Shown: positions 34,298-43,651, numbered from the stretch's first letter. The stretch is 64,000 bases of DNA from Crystallibacter degradans (GCF_012952295.1 NZ_JABBCH010000003.1:186001-250000), one strand, 5' to 3'. Numbers and translations are program-made. Notes: generated from the sequence alone by a model not told the origin.

Positions 34298-35832
34298 CCC
34301 CGGTCCGTTCCGGCGGCGGCTGCGGCCACTCCCCCGGCTGCGGCGGCCCCCGTTGGCCGGGAGATCCGGACCATTTCATCCCGCGGGACTACCTTGACCC
34401 GTTCGCGCGCCACCGGGCCTGCTTCCGTTGCTTCGGCACCCAGTGCCCGCTCGTGCGCATCCAGTGCCAGCCAGCCGTCCCACGTGGTGTACTCCACCCC
34501 GCGGTCCCCGAGCAGTTCCAGGATCGCGGCTTCGTCCGGCCGTGCCGCAGCGGGCAGCCTTGTCCGGTCTGCCAGCAGATGGGTGACGGTCTCCAGCGCG
34601 TCGCCCTTGGTGTGCCCGATCAGGCCCACAGGACCGCGCTTGATCCAGCCCGTGGCATACAGTCCCGGTACGGCATTTCCGTCAGCATCCAGCACTTTGC
34701 CGCCGTCGTTCGGAACCACACCACGCTGGTGGTCGAATTCCACGTCGGGCAGCGCGGATCCGAAGTAGCCCACCGCCCGGTACACGGCCTGGACGGGATA
34801 GTCGATGAACTCTCCGGTGCCGCGCACGTTGCCGCTGCCGTCGAGTTCGGTCCGCTCGAAACGGATGCCCGCGGTCCGGCCCGCCGCCTCCCCGCTGCCC
34901 GCGAGGATTTCCACCGGACTATGCAGGAAATGCAGGTGCAGCCGCCGCGAGGCACCGGTGTCCTGCTCCTCCACGAGCCAGTTGGTGAGCGTGTTGACCA
35001 TGGTTTTGGTCTGGTTGTTGGAGCGGATCTGCTCGTCGGAGCCTTCGTCGAAGTCGAAGTCCTCCGGATACAGCACGAGGTCCACATCCTTGGAGTGCGA
35101 CAGCTCGCGCAGCTCCAGCGGCGTGAACTTCACCTGCGCCGGACCACGGCGCCCGAAGACGTGGACATCGGTGACTGGCGAATTCTTCAGGCCCTCGTAG
35201 ACGTTGTCCGGAATCTCGGTAAACAGCAGGTCGTCGGCATGTTTGGAGAGCACACGGGCAACGTCGAGGGCCACGTTGCCGTTTCCGATCACCGCGATCT
35301 CCTTCGCGTCAAGCGGCCACTCGCGGGGAACGTCCGGGTGGCCGTCGTACCAGGAAACGAAGTCCGCCCCGCCAAAGGAGCCCTCAAGTTCGACGCCGGG
35401 AATGTTCAGATCCGCGTCCTTGATAGCGCCGGTGGCGAAGATGACCGCGTCGTAGTGTTCGCGCAGATCGGCCAGGGACAGATCGGTGCCGTAATCCACG
35501 TTGCCGAAGAACCGGATGTCGCCGCGGTCCAGCACCTTGTGCAGCGCCGTCACGATCCCCTTGATGCGCGGGTGGTCCGGTGCAACGCCGTAGCGGATCA
35601 AGCCGTACGGGGCCGGGTAGCGATCGAAGAGGTCGATGCTGACCTGCACCGCGCCGGAGGCCACCTCGTCGCTTTTCGTCAGGATATCGGCGGCATAAAC
35701 ACCGGCAGGACCGGAACCAACGACGGCGACGCGAAGCGGCCGTGCGCGGTCGGACTGAGGAGCCAGTGCAGCCTCGGGCTCGGATGACATTCCTGCGCCT
35801 GACTGGGTCGAGGCAAGGGGCGATGTGGTCAT
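34294..35832 (-). CDS. fprA: FprA-type ferredoxin-NADP+ reductase, copy 2
   Basis: A 512-aa paralogue of the gene at 7989-9416, with the same FAD (VAVVGSGPAGVYAADILT) and NADP (IAVIGNGNVALDVARVL) motifs but with extra N- and C-terminal tails, the last being Ala/Gly-rich. ATG with AAAGGAA 8 nt upstream. It lies 68 nt after the sulfonate-type permease and ends the sulfur gene run, so it probably supplies reduced ferredoxin to the sulfite reductase. See the gene-conversion tract. Confidence 0.92.
   Translation of the reverse strand: MTTSPLASTQSGAGMSSEPEAALAPQSDRARPLRVAVVGSGPAGVYAADILTKSDEVASGAVQVSIDLFDRYPAPYGLIRYGVAPDHPRIKGIVTALHKVLDRGDIRFFGNVDYGTDLSLADLREHYDAVIFATGAIKDADLNIPGVELEGSFGGADFVSWYDGHPDVPREWPLDAKEIAVIGNGNVALDVARVLSKHADDLLFTEIPDNVYEGLKNSPVTDVHVFGRRGPAQVKFTPLELRELSHSKDVDLVLYPEDFDFDEGSDEQIRSNNQTKTMVNTLTNWLVEEQDTGASRRLHLHFLHSPVEILAGSGEAAGRTAGIRFERTELDGSGNVRGTGEFIDYPVQAVYRAVGYFGSALPDVEFDHQRGVVPNDGGKVLDADGNAVPGLYATGWIKRGPVGLIGHTKGDALETVTHLLADRTRLPAAARPDEAAILELLGDRGVEYTTWDGWLALDAHERALGAEATEAGPVARERVKVVPRDEMVRISRPTGAAAAGGVAAAAAGTDRG
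34946..35067 (-). repeat. 122-nt tract identical to 8602-8723
   Basis: Partner of the tract in fprA copy 1. It encodes the segment from PEDFDFDEGSDEQIRSN to DTGASRR. Flanking sequence differs at many third codon positions, so the identity is local. Confidence 0.85.
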
Positions 35833-35900
35833 TGGGGTGTTCCTTTCGGGGAATTCAGGTCAGTGGGAAGAGAGGTTGTGGAGGGCGAGCCTTGCAGGAC

Positions 35901-36782
35901 TCAGGCCGCACCGGCCTTCAGCAGTCCCCGCCCGCGCAGCAGCCTGCGCTCCACGGGGGCAAAAACCAGCAGCTCGATAACGATGCCGATGGCCAGGATC
36001 AGCAGGATGGCCGACACGACGATGGCCATATCCGAGAGGTCGCGGCCCTGCTGCAGCAGCGATCCCAGGCCGAAGCCCATGGACCCGCCGACGGTGATGA
36101 TTTCGGCCGCCATCAGCGAGCGCCAGGAGAACGCCCAGCCCTGCTTCAGCCCGCCGATATAGCCGGGCAGCGCGGCCGGGAGGATAATCCGGGTTGCCTG
36201 CTGCCAGCGGTTGGCGCCGAGGACATGCCCTACCCGCAGGAACTGCGGCGGCACCTGGTCGACACCGGATATCAGCCCGTTGATGATCGAGGGCACGGCG
36301 CCCATGAGCACCACGAAGTACACCGTGGCATCGGTCAGGCCGAACCAGATGATGGCCGCGGGAACCCAGGCCACGGACGGCAGCACCTGCAGCCCGGAGA
36401 TGAGCGGGCCAAAAGCGGCGCGCAGCCCCTTGTGCTGGGACAGCAGCAGGCCGGCGGGGGTGGCAATCACTGCTGCGATCAGGAATCCGAGCACGCCGCG
36501 TTCGAGACTGGTGAGGATGGTCTCCTGCGCCGCGCCGTCACCCCACAAGGAGCCCAGCGCCGCGGCCACGTCGGCCGGGCCGGGCAGGATGTCCGGGCGC
36601 GGCTGCACAATCCAGATGTACATTTGCCACACGTAGACGATGGCCGCGAGCGCCAGAACGGGCAGCAGCGCCTTGCCGATGGCCGGCCTGACTGCGGACC
36701 GGCCCGGTTGCTCGGCCTGCAGCGCATCCAGCCCGGCTTCGAGCTGCGCGACGTCGTCGCCGGAGTCTGTATCAAGTCGCAT
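35901..36782 (-). CDS. ssuC: ABC transporter permease, sulfonate/nitrate/taurine type
   Basis: A 293-aa inner-membrane permease of about six helices with an EAA-like loop (FLRVGHVLGANRWQQATRI), of the SsuC/TauC/NrtB family. The ATG at 36782 overlaps the ATPase gene stop by 11 nt; a longer frame to 36836 is unsupported. Its place in a sulfur assimilation run favours an alkanesulfonate or sulfate-ester substrate. Confidence 0.85.
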   Translation of the reverse strand: MRLDTDSGDDVAQLEAGLDALQAEQPGRSAVRPAIGKALLPVLALAAIVYVWQMYIWIVQPRPDILPGPADVAAALGSLWGDGAAQETILTSLERGVLGFLIAAVIATPAGLLLSQHKGLRAAFGPLISGLQVLPSVAWVPAAIIWFGLTDATVYFVVLMGAVPSIINGLISGVDQVPPQFLRVGHVLGANRWQQATRIILPAALPGYIGGLKQGWAFSWRSLMAAEIITVGGSMGFGLGSLLQQGRDLSDMAIVVSAILLILAIGIVIELLVFAPVERRLLRGRGLLKAGAA

Positions 36783-37524
36783 GACGGCGGATCTCCCGTC
36801 GCAGCTCGGTGGTGATCTCGCCGGACAGTTCGGCACGGTCCCGTGCGTCCAGCCCGTCGCCGACGCGCCATTCGGCGACGATCCGGCCGGGACGGGAGGA
36901 CATCAGCAGCACCCGCTGCCCCAGCCGGACCGCTTCACGGACGTTGTGCGTGATGAAGATGATGGTCCGCCCGGTCCGGCGCCAGATCCGTTCAAGTTCG
37001 TCATGCAGCAGGTCCCGGGTGATGGCGTCCAGCGCCGCGAACGGCTCGTCCATCAGCAGCAGGTCGCGGGACTGGGCGAGAGATCTGGCCAAGGCCACGC
37101 GCTGGCGCATGCCGCCGGACAGCTCGTGCGGGCGCTTTCTCCCTGCTCCGCCAAGGTGGACCAGCTCCAGCAGCTCCCGGGCCTGTTCCGCCCGCTCCTG
37201 CCGTCCCACCCCGCGCAGTTCCAGCGCGAGCTCGACATTGGCCTGCGCCGTCAGCCAAGGGAACAACGAGGCGTCCTGGAACATAAACGCCGCTTCCGGA
37301 GCTTTCAGCTCTCCCGCCGTCGGTTCTTCCAGACCGGCCACCAGGTTCAGCAGCGTTGACTTGCCGCAGCCCGAGGCTCCGAGCAGCGCAACGAACTCGC
37401 CCTGCTCCACCCTCAAGTTGACGTTGTCCAGCACCAGCGGGGCGTCCGGGCCGAAGCGTTTGGACAGACCGCTGATTTCCAGCTGGGCGGCGGCGCGTTG
37501 CAGCACGGTGTTTTGAGAAGTCAT
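36772..37524 (-). CDS. ssuB: ABC transporter ATPase, sulfonate type
   Basis: A 250-aa ATPase with Walker A GASGCGKST, Q-loop MFQDASLFPW, signature LSGGMRQR, Walker B LLLMDEPF and the switch His in FITHNVREA. It energises the adjacent permease. It starts 5 nt after the binding-protein stop. Confidence 0.9.
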   Translation of the reverse strand: MTSQNTVLQRAAAQLEISGLSKRFGPDAPLVLDNVNLRVEQGEFVALLGASGCGKSTLLNLVAGLEEPTAGELKAPEAAFMFQDASLFPWLTAQANVELALELRGVGRQERAEQARELLELVHLGGAGRKRPHELSGGMRQRVALARSLAQSRDLLLMDEPFAALDAITRDLLHDELERIWRRTGRTIIFITHNVREAVRLGQRVLLMSSRPGRIVAEWRVGDGLDARDRAELSGEITTELRREIRRHAT

Positions 37525-37529
37525 AGTCG

Positions 37530-38663
37530 TTACTCCTTGCCCAGGCCGGCAGCAGGAACGGCAGGATTGCCCTCCTGCGACCGGAGTCCGTTGAGGATGG
37601 ACAGATCCAGGATGGCGCTGATGTCGGCCTGCTCAGTAGTGCCAGCCGTGACACCGTCCTCCAACAGCTGGGCCAGTGCGGTGGCGTGGGGATCCAGAGT
37701 GAACGTGATGTTCGCCAGCGAGCGCTGAACCACTTCGTCGGTGAGCGGCAGTCCATGGGCGCCTTCGAGCCCCGCGTTGATGGCCTTGACCGCTGCGGCC
37801 GGATCTCCAGCCACTGTCTCGTTAAGCCAGTCCACGGACCGCCGTTCGCCCTCGATCAGTGCTTTGACCTGCCCGGGATGCCGGTTCAGGAAGTCGGTGC
37901 CGACAATCAGCAGCGTGGTGGTGAACTGGCCCTTAGGCCACAGGTCCCGCTCATCGACCAGCACCTTCGCGCCGGCTTCGAGCACCAGCCGCGTGGCCCA
38001 CGGTTCCGGCACCCAGGCGCCGTCGATCTGTCCGTCCTTGAACAGCTGCAGGGTGCGGGCATTCTCCGTCGGGTTGATTGCAGCGCCCGCCTGGCCGTCC
38101 GCGGCAATGGCAATCCCCTGTTCCTGCAGCCAGACCCGCAGGGCAACATCCTGTGTCCCGCCAAGCTGCGGCGTGGTCAGCGTGGCCCCGTGCAGGTCTT
38201 CGGGGTTGTCGATTCCTTCCCGCACCACCAGCTGGGCGCCGCCGGAGCTCGCCCCCGAGACGATCCGCAGGGACAGTCCCTCGCTCTGTATGTAGGAGTT
38301 GATGGCGGGATTGGGTCCGATGAAGGCGGCGTCGATGGCGCCGGCATTCAGCGCCTCCACGGCGGCCGGACCGGCGTTGAAGACCTGCGTGGACAGTTCG
38401 GTTCCGCCGAGCTCCTCGGCGAAAAACCCTTTGTCCACACCGATCAGCGCCGGCGCATGGGTCACATTCGCGAAGTAGCCGAGCCGCAGTTCCTGCGCAT
38501 CGCTCACCGGAACCTCGGCCGCCGGCGTGCCGGTGCTATTCGCTGCGCCGGAAGCGGCGACCGCCCCGGCAACAATCGCGACCGCCAGCCCGACGGCGAG
38601 CAGGACTTCGGACGTGCGGCTAGAGAGCAGGAGCCCTTTCTTCCGTGTCTGTTTAGCCGCCAC
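37530..38663 (-). CDS. ssuA: ABC transporter substrate-binding protein, sulfonate/nitrate type
   Basis: About 377 aa. It has a basic N-terminus (AAKQTRKKG) and an uncleaved-looking or signal hydrophobic helix (about residues 14-38), then an NMT1/SsuA-type binding fold: RLGYFANVTHAPALIG, GAIDAAFIGPNPAIN and DGAWVPEPWATRL. There is no lipobox Cys after the helix. The GTG at 38663 is preferred because GGGGAG lies 5 nt upstream and it overlaps the cysN stop by 11 nt; an ATG at 38681 is possible. Confidence 0.85.
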   Translation of the reverse strand: MAAKQTRKKGLLLSSRTSEVLLAVGLAVAIVAGAVAASGAANSTGTPAAEVPVSDAQELRLGYFANVTHAPALIGVDKGFFAEELGGTELSTQVFNAGPAAVEALNAGAIDAAFIGPNPAINSYIQSEGLSLRIVSGASSGGAQLVVREGIDNPEDLHGATLTTPQLGGTQDVALRVWLQEQGIAIAADGQAGAAINPTENARTLQLFKDGQIDGAWVPEPWATRLVLEAGAKVLVDERDLWPKGQFTTTLLIVGTDFLNRHPGQVKALIEGERRSVDWLNETVAGDPAAAVKAINAGLEGAHGLPLTDEVVQRSLANITFTLDPHATALAQLLEDGVTAGTTEQADISAILDLSILNGLRSQEGNPAVPAAGLGKE

Positions 38664-40023
38664 GGGGCTCCCCTTCCCCATCCGGAACGCTGTTGGCAAT
38701 GCCGGCGGCGAGGGTGTTGCCGTCAACAGGGTCGATCACCAGGAAGGCCCCGGTCCGGCGGTGCCGTTCGTAGTCTTCGACCGGGAGCGCCGAGGCCAGC
38801 CGGATCTGCACCGTCCCGATGTCGTTGAGCCCCAGGTCCGCCGCCGGCCCTTCAGAGAAGCTGGCCAGATCCAGCCGGCCGGTGATGGAGCGGACGAGCC
38901 CCTGCACGGTCCTGCTGCCGTGCTTGATCAGGACCTTGGCGCCTTCGCACAGCGGCTTGGGCGAGAGCCAGCACAGCGAGGCGTGCAGGTCCTGGCTTGC
39001 TGCGGCGAAGGTCCCGGTTTCCACCAGCAGATCGCCGCGGCTGATGTCGATATCGTCGCTGAGCCGCAGCACCACGGACTGCGGCGCGGAGGCCTGCGGC
39101 AGGGAGGTGCCGGCGAAGTCGATGCCGGCCACCGACGTCGTTATTTGGGTCCCGGCGGCGGAGCCGAGCACGGTGACGCTGTCGCCGACACGGACCACGC
39201 CTGAGGCCAGCTGCCCGGCGTAACCGCGGTAGTCGCGGAAGGCCTCGGGATCCAGGCCCGGCGCCAGCGCCCCCTGCGGCCGGATGACCGACTGCACGGG
39301 GAACCGGAACGCTTCGAGTTCGGTCTCAAGCTCGTCCACGGCGGGCAGCGTTTCCAGCACCTCAAGCAGCGCCGGCCCGGTGTACCAGGGTGTGCGCGCG
39401 GAGAGCTCGACGACGTTATCGCCTTCCAGCGCGGAGACCGGCACAACGCGTACGTCAGGCAGCCCCAGCTCCGCGGCGGCGCGCAGCAACTGTTCCTCCA
39501 CATCCCGGAACACCGCCTCGCTGAACTTCACCAGGTCGATCTTGTTGACCGCGGCGACGATATGCGGCACGCGCAGCAGCCGGGCCACGGCCAGATGCCG
39601 CCGGGTCTGTTCCAGCACGCCCTTGCGGGCATCGATAAGTACGACGACGGCATCCGCCGTGGAGGCGCCGGTCACCGTGTTTTTGGTGTACTGCACATGG
39701 CCCGGGCAGTCGGCCAGGATGAAGCTGCGCTTTTCGGTGGCGAAGTAGCGGTAGGCGACGTCAATGGTGATGCCCTGTTCCCGCTCGGCGCGCAGGCCGT
39801 CGGTCAGCAGGGCCAGGTCGATCTGCTGGCCCTGCCCACGGCCGGACGCGGATCCGCCGAAGCCGCGCTCGGCGCTGGTCCGGGTCACCGCCTCGAGCTG
39901 GTCCGCGAGGATCGATTTGCTGTCATGCAGCAGCCGGCCCACCAGCGTGGACTTGCCGTCGTCGACGGAGCCTGCCGTGGCGAACCTGAACAGCGTGGCG
40001 GTCTGGAAGTCGGTGGTGGTCAT
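38653..40023 (-). CDS. cysN: Sulfate adenylyltransferase subunit 1 (GTPase)
   Basis: A 456-aa GTPase that drives APS formation with CysD. It has G1 GSVDDGKST (17-25), G3 DCPGHVQYT and G4 NKIDLV motifs, followed by EF-Tu-like beta-barrels. There is no C-terminal APS kinase fusion, so APS is likely used directly, in line with the Fe-S type CysH. Its ATG overlaps the cysD stop as TAATG. Confidence 0.95.
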   Translation of the reverse strand: MTTTDFQTATLFRFATAGSVDDGKSTLVGRLLHDSKSILADQLEAVTRTSAERGFGGSASGRGQGQQIDLALLTDGLRAEREQGITIDVAYRYFATEKRSFILADCPGHVQYTKNTVTGASTADAVVVLIDARKGVLEQTRRHLAVARLLRVPHIVAAVNKIDLVKFSEAVFRDVEEQLLRAAAELGLPDVRVVPVSALEGDNVVELSARTPWYTGPALLEVLETLPAVDELETELEAFRFPVQSVIRPQGALAPGLDPEAFRDYRGYAGQLASGVVRVGDSVTVLGSAAGTQITTSVAGIDFAGTSLPQASAPQSVVLRLSDDIDISRGDLLVETGTFAAASQDLHASLCWLSPKPLCEGAKVLIKHGSRTVQGLVRSITGRLDLASFSEGPAADLGLNDIGTVQIRLASALPVEDYERHRRTGAFLVIDPVDGNTLAAGIANSVPDGEGEPRGG

Positions 40024-40988
40024 TAAAAGTACCCGTCCTTCTTGCGGTCTTCCATGGCGGCCTCGGAGATGCGGTCATCGGCCCGGGTGGCGCCACGTTC
40101 GGTCAGGGTGGATGCCGCGACTTCGATCACGACGTCGTGCGCCGTGGCGGCAGCTGATTCCACGGCGCCTGTGCAGGACATGTCCCCCACCGTCCGGTAG
40201 CGCACCGTCCGGGTCAGGACTTCCTCGCTGTCCCGGGGCTGCGACACTTCGCCGACCGCCCGCCACATGCCGTCCCGCCGGAACACTTCGCGTTCATGGG
40301 CGTAGTAGAGGCCGGGCAGCTCGATGCCTTCGCGTTCGATGTAGCGCCAGACGTCCAGCTCGGTCCAGTTGGAGATGGGGAAGGCGCGGACGTGCTGGCC
40401 CACGGTGTGCCGGCCGTTGTAGAGGTTCCACAGTTCGGGGCGCTGGTTGCGCGGATCCCACTGGCCGAACTCGTCGCGCAGGCTCAGGATCCGTTCCTTT
40501 GCCCGCGCCTTGTCCTCGTCCCGCCGTCCGCCGCCGAAGACCGCGTCGAACCGGTGGCGCGAAATCGCGTCCAGCAAGGGCACCGTCTGCAGCGGATTGC
40601 GGGTGCCGTCCGCCCGCTCGGACAATTCGCCGCGGTCGATGAACTCCTGCACGCTGCCCACCACCAGGCAGAGGCCCAGCCTTTCCACGGTCCGGTCGCG
40701 GAATTCGAGCACTTCGGGAAAGTTGTGCCCGGTGTCCACGTGCAGCACCGGGAACGGCACCTTGGCGGGCCAGAAGGCCTTGGTGGCCAGGTGCAGCATC
40801 AGCACGGAATCCTTGCCGCCCGAGAACAGCAGGGCTGGCCGCTCAAACTCGGCGACCACCTCGCGGATGATGTGGATGGCCTCGGATTCCAGCGCGTCCA
40901 GCGAGGACAGGGCGGCGCGCGGGGCGCTGGCTGCTGTGGTGGGTGCCCCGACGGGCGGACGGTCTTCGGTCAGGTAAGCGGTGTTCAT
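40023..40988 (-). CDS. cysD: Sulfate adenylyltransferase subunit 2
   Basis: A 321-aa ATP pyrophosphatase-type subunit that adenylates sulfate to APS. It has the PP-loop SGGKDSVLMLHLA and the conserved GGGRRDEDKARAKER region. The ATG at 40988 overlaps the cysH stop as ATGA; an upstream extension to 41081 overlaps cysH and is rejected. It pairs with the next gene, cysN. Confidence 0.95.
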   Translation of the reverse strand: MNTAYLTEDRPPVGAPTTAASAPRAALSSLDALESEAIHIIREVVAEFERPALLFSGGKDSVLMLHLATKAFWPAKVPFPVLHVDTGHNFPEVLEFRDRTVERLGLCLVVGSVQEFIDRGELSERADGTRNPLQTVPLLDAISRHRFDAVFGGGRRDEDKARAKERILSLRDEFGQWDPRNQRPELWNLYNGRHTVGQHVRAFPISNWTELDVWRYIEREGIELPGLYYAHEREVFRRDGMWRAVGEVSQPRDSEEVLTRTVRYRTVGDMSCTGAVESAAATAHDVVIEVAASTLTERGATRADDRISEAAMEDRKKDGYF

Positions 40989-41722
40989 TGGTGGATTCCA
41001 CATTCCGTCTTGGCAAGGCCGGCCCAGCGGCCGGCACGGGGGTCTTCGCCCGGGGCAACCGGGCGGGTGCAGGGCTTGCATCCGATGGACGGATAGCCGT
41101 TGGACAGCAGCAGGTTCACCGGCACACCATTCCGGCCGGCATAGTCCAGCAGGTCATCGAAACTCCAGCCGGCCAGAGGGTTGACCTTGACCAGGGCATG
41201 CACGCTGTCCCAGGTGACGAGTTCGGTGTTGGTCCGGGTCGGTGCCTCATCGCGGCGGACGCCGGTGAACCAGACGCCGTAACCGGACAGGGCCTTTTTC
41301 AGCGGGCGCATCTTGCGCAGCTCGCAGCACAAGGCCGCGTCGCGAGAGAACAAGTCCGTGCCGAGACTGCTGTCCTGCTCGGCCACCGTCTGCTCCGGCA
41401 GCACGTCCACCACGTTGACGTCCAGTGAGCGTGCTACCTCGTCGCGCGTGGCCTGGGTTTCCGGAAAGTGGTAGCCGGTCTCCAGGAACAGGACATCGAC
41501 GCCGGGCAACTGCTGCGCGACCAGATGCGGCAGCACGGCATCGGCCATGGAACAGGCAACAGCAGCCTCGGCTGTGCCGAAGTTCCGAGCTACCCAGGCG
41601 ACAACCTCGGGTGCCGGAGCGTCCCAGCCCAGCTCGGCGGACCCTGCTTCGGCCAGCGCGCGCAGCTGCTCCTCGCTCCGGGAACGGGATGACGATGTTG
41701 CCGTGGTTGAACGTACGGTCAT
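40985..41722 (-). CDS. cysH: APS reductase (Fe-S type phosphoadenylyl/adenylyl-sulfate reductase)
   Basis: A 245-aa enzyme reducing APS to sulfite. Two Cys pairs, C132-C133 and C215/C218, mark the 4Fe-4S cluster of the APS-using class, and C241 in ECGIH is the catalytic Cys. The ATG at 41722 overlaps the sulfite reductase stop as ATGA. Without an APS kinase gene here, direct APS use is likely. Confidence 0.93.
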   Translation of the reverse strand: MTVRSTTATSSSRSRSEEQLRALAEAGSAELGWDAPAPEVVAWVARNFGTAEAAVACSMADAVLPHLVAQQLPGVDVLFLETGYHFPETQATRDEVARSLDVNVVDVLPEQTVAEQDSSLGTDLFSRDAALCCELRKMRPLKKALSGYGVWFTGVRRDEAPTRTNTELVTWDSVHALVKVNPLAGWSFDDLLDYAGRNGVPVNLLLSNGYPSIGCKPCTRPVAPGEDPRAGRWAGLAKTECGIHQ

Positions 41723-43443
41723 TTCAGTGCTCCTTCCTCGGCGCGGTGCGCCCATTGCGCGAAGGTCTCGCCGTCGTGCTTTGCGGCGGTGTACTGCCGG
41801 ATGAGCCGCTCCACGTAGTCGACCAGGTCATCCGCCGTGACCTTCAGGCCGCGGACAGTCCGGCCCAGGCCCGGTTCCGCGCGGTCAATTGCGGCAAGTC
41901 CCCCGCCCAGATGAACCTGGAAACCCGGGGTTTGCCCGCCGTTGCCGTCCGGCAGCAGCTGGCCCTTGAGCCCGATGTCGGCCGTCTGGATCCTGGCGCA
42001 CGAGTTCGGGCAGCCGTTGATGTTCAGGCTCAGCTGCTGCGGCAGCTCCCCGCTGTCCGCGAGGTCCTTGAGCCGGGTTTCCAGTTCGGTGATCGCCGCG
42101 GCGGCGGTGGTCTTGGTGTCCACGATGGCGAGCTTGCAGAATTCAATCCCGGTGCAGGCGATGGTGCCGCGGCGGAACAAGGAAGGCGCAGCGGTGAGGC
42201 CGAGCCCGTCGAGTTCCGCCGTCAGCTCCGCCACGTGTTCCTCCGCAATGTCCAGCAGCACCAGTTTCTGGTGCGGGGTGGTCCGCAGCCGGTAGGAACC
42301 CTTGGCCTCCAGCAGGTCGGCCAGCTGCACCAGCGTGCTGCCGGAAACGCGGCCTACCACCGGCGTGACACCCAGGTAGAATCTGCCGTCTTTCTGCCGG
42401 TGCACCCCGACATGGTCACCGGGCGAGGTGGGCTTGGGCGCGGCCGGGCCGTCCGGCAGCGGGGCGGAGAGGTACTCCTCCTCCAGGACGGCGCGGAATT
42501 TCTCCGGCCCCCAGTCGGCCAGCAGGTATTTCAGCCGGGCCTTGTTGCGCAGCCGCCGGTAGCCGTAGTCCCGGAAGATGCTGGTGACGCCGACCCAGAC
42601 TTCGGCCGTCCGCTCCGGCGGGACGAAGACGCCCAGGCGTTCAGCCAGCCGTGGGTTGGTGGACAGCCCGCCGCCCACCCAGAGGTCGTAACCGGGGCCG
42701 AGGTCGGGATGCACCACGCCCACCAGCGCGAAGTCGTTGATCTCGTGGACCACGTCCTGGCTCGGATGCCCGGTGATGGCGGTCTTGTATTTGCGCGGCA
42801 GGTTGGCGAAGGACTCATCCCCGATGTAGCGCTCGGAGATTTCCCGGATGGCCGGCGTCGGGTCGATGATCTCGTCCGCGGCGATGCCGGCCACGGGGGA
42901 ACCGAGGATGACGCGGGGCACGTCGCCGCAGGCTTCCGTGGTGGAGAGTCCGGCCGCTTCCAGCCGGTTCCAGATTTCCGGCACATCCTCCACCCGGATC
43001 CAATGCAGCTGGATGTTCTGCCGGTCGGTCAGGTCCGCGGTGTCCCGGGCGAACTCCGTGGAGATCCGGCCGATCACCCGCAGCTGCTCGGTGCTCAGCG
43101 CGCCGCCGTCGATCCGCACACGGAGCATGAAGTACTTGTCTTCGAGCTCGTGCGGTTCCAGCGTCGCGGTTTTGCCGCCGTCGATCCCGGGCCGGCGCTG
43201 GGTGTACAGCCCCCACCAGCGGAACCGGCCGTGCAGGTCCGTGGCCTCGATGGAGTCGAAGCCACGCTTGGCGTAAATCTGTTCAATCCGCTGGCGGACA
43301 TTGAGCCCGCCGTCCTGCTGCTTCCATTCCTCGTTGCCGTTCAGCGGCTCGGTTCCGTCGATCTTCCACTGGCCGTGCGGCTTGGTGGGCGGACGGGACG
43401 GCCTGCCTGTTCTGGTGTCAGCGGATGCTGCTGGTGCGCTCAT
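41719..43443 (-). CDS. sir: Ferredoxin-dependent sulfite reductase (siroheme)
   Basis: A 574-aa reductase of the nitrite/sulfite reductase family, converting sulfite to sulfide. Four Cys (C430, C436, C478, C482, as C-x5-C and C-x3-C) hold the 4Fe-4S-siroheme centre. Sulfite rather than nitrite is inferred from the following cysH-cysD-cysN genes. ATG at 43443 is first in the sulfur operon; there is no clear ribosome site, so a short-leader or leaderless start is possible. It needs ferredoxin, probably reduced by FprA copy 2. Confidence 0.92.
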   Translation of the reverse strand: MSAPAASADTRTGRPSRPPTKPHGQWKIDGTEPLNGNEEWKQQDGGLNVRQRIEQIYAKRGFDSIEATDLHGRFRWWGLYTQRRPGIDGGKTATLEPHELEDKYFMLRVRIDGGALSTEQLRVIGRISTEFARDTADLTDRQNIQLHWIRVEDVPEIWNRLEAAGLSTTEACGDVPRVILGSPVAGIAADEIIDPTPAIREISERYIGDESFANLPRKYKTAITGHPSQDVVHEINDFALVGVVHPDLGPGYDLWVGGGLSTNPRLAERLGVFVPPERTAEVWVGVTSIFRDYGYRRLRNKARLKYLLADWGPEKFRAVLEEEYLSAPLPDGPAAPKPTSPGDHVGVHRQKDGRFYLGVTPVVGRVSGSTLVQLADLLEAKGSYRLRTTPHQKLVLLDIAEEHVAELTAELDGLGLTAAPSLFRRGTIACTGIEFCKLAIVDTKTTAAAAITELETRLKDLADSGELPQQLSLNINGCPNSCARIQTADIGLKGQLLPDGNGGQTPGFQVHLGGGLAAIDRAEPGLGRTVRGLKVTADDLVDYVERLIRQYTAAKHDGETFAQWAHRAEEGALK

Positions 43444-43651
43444 AGTGGACGAGCGTACGGAGGCGCTGGACCGGCGACAATGCCGCCCGAAACATCCGGT
43501 CACGGCCTGTTGCGCGACGTATTGTGCAGAAATATTGCCCGTCTTCCGACGACTTATTACGCGCCCGCCGTAACGAAAGCGTCGAACGAATGACGTCGAA
43601 AGGGCGCTACCCAGTTGCGTGGGTGCTACCTAACCGCGGCGGTAGTACTGC

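Noticed and set aside
41425..43593. 722-codon plus-strand frame opposite the sulfite reductase gene
   Set aside because: Antisense shadow of a gene with intact siroheme/Fe-S motifs; no ribosome site or recognisable product.
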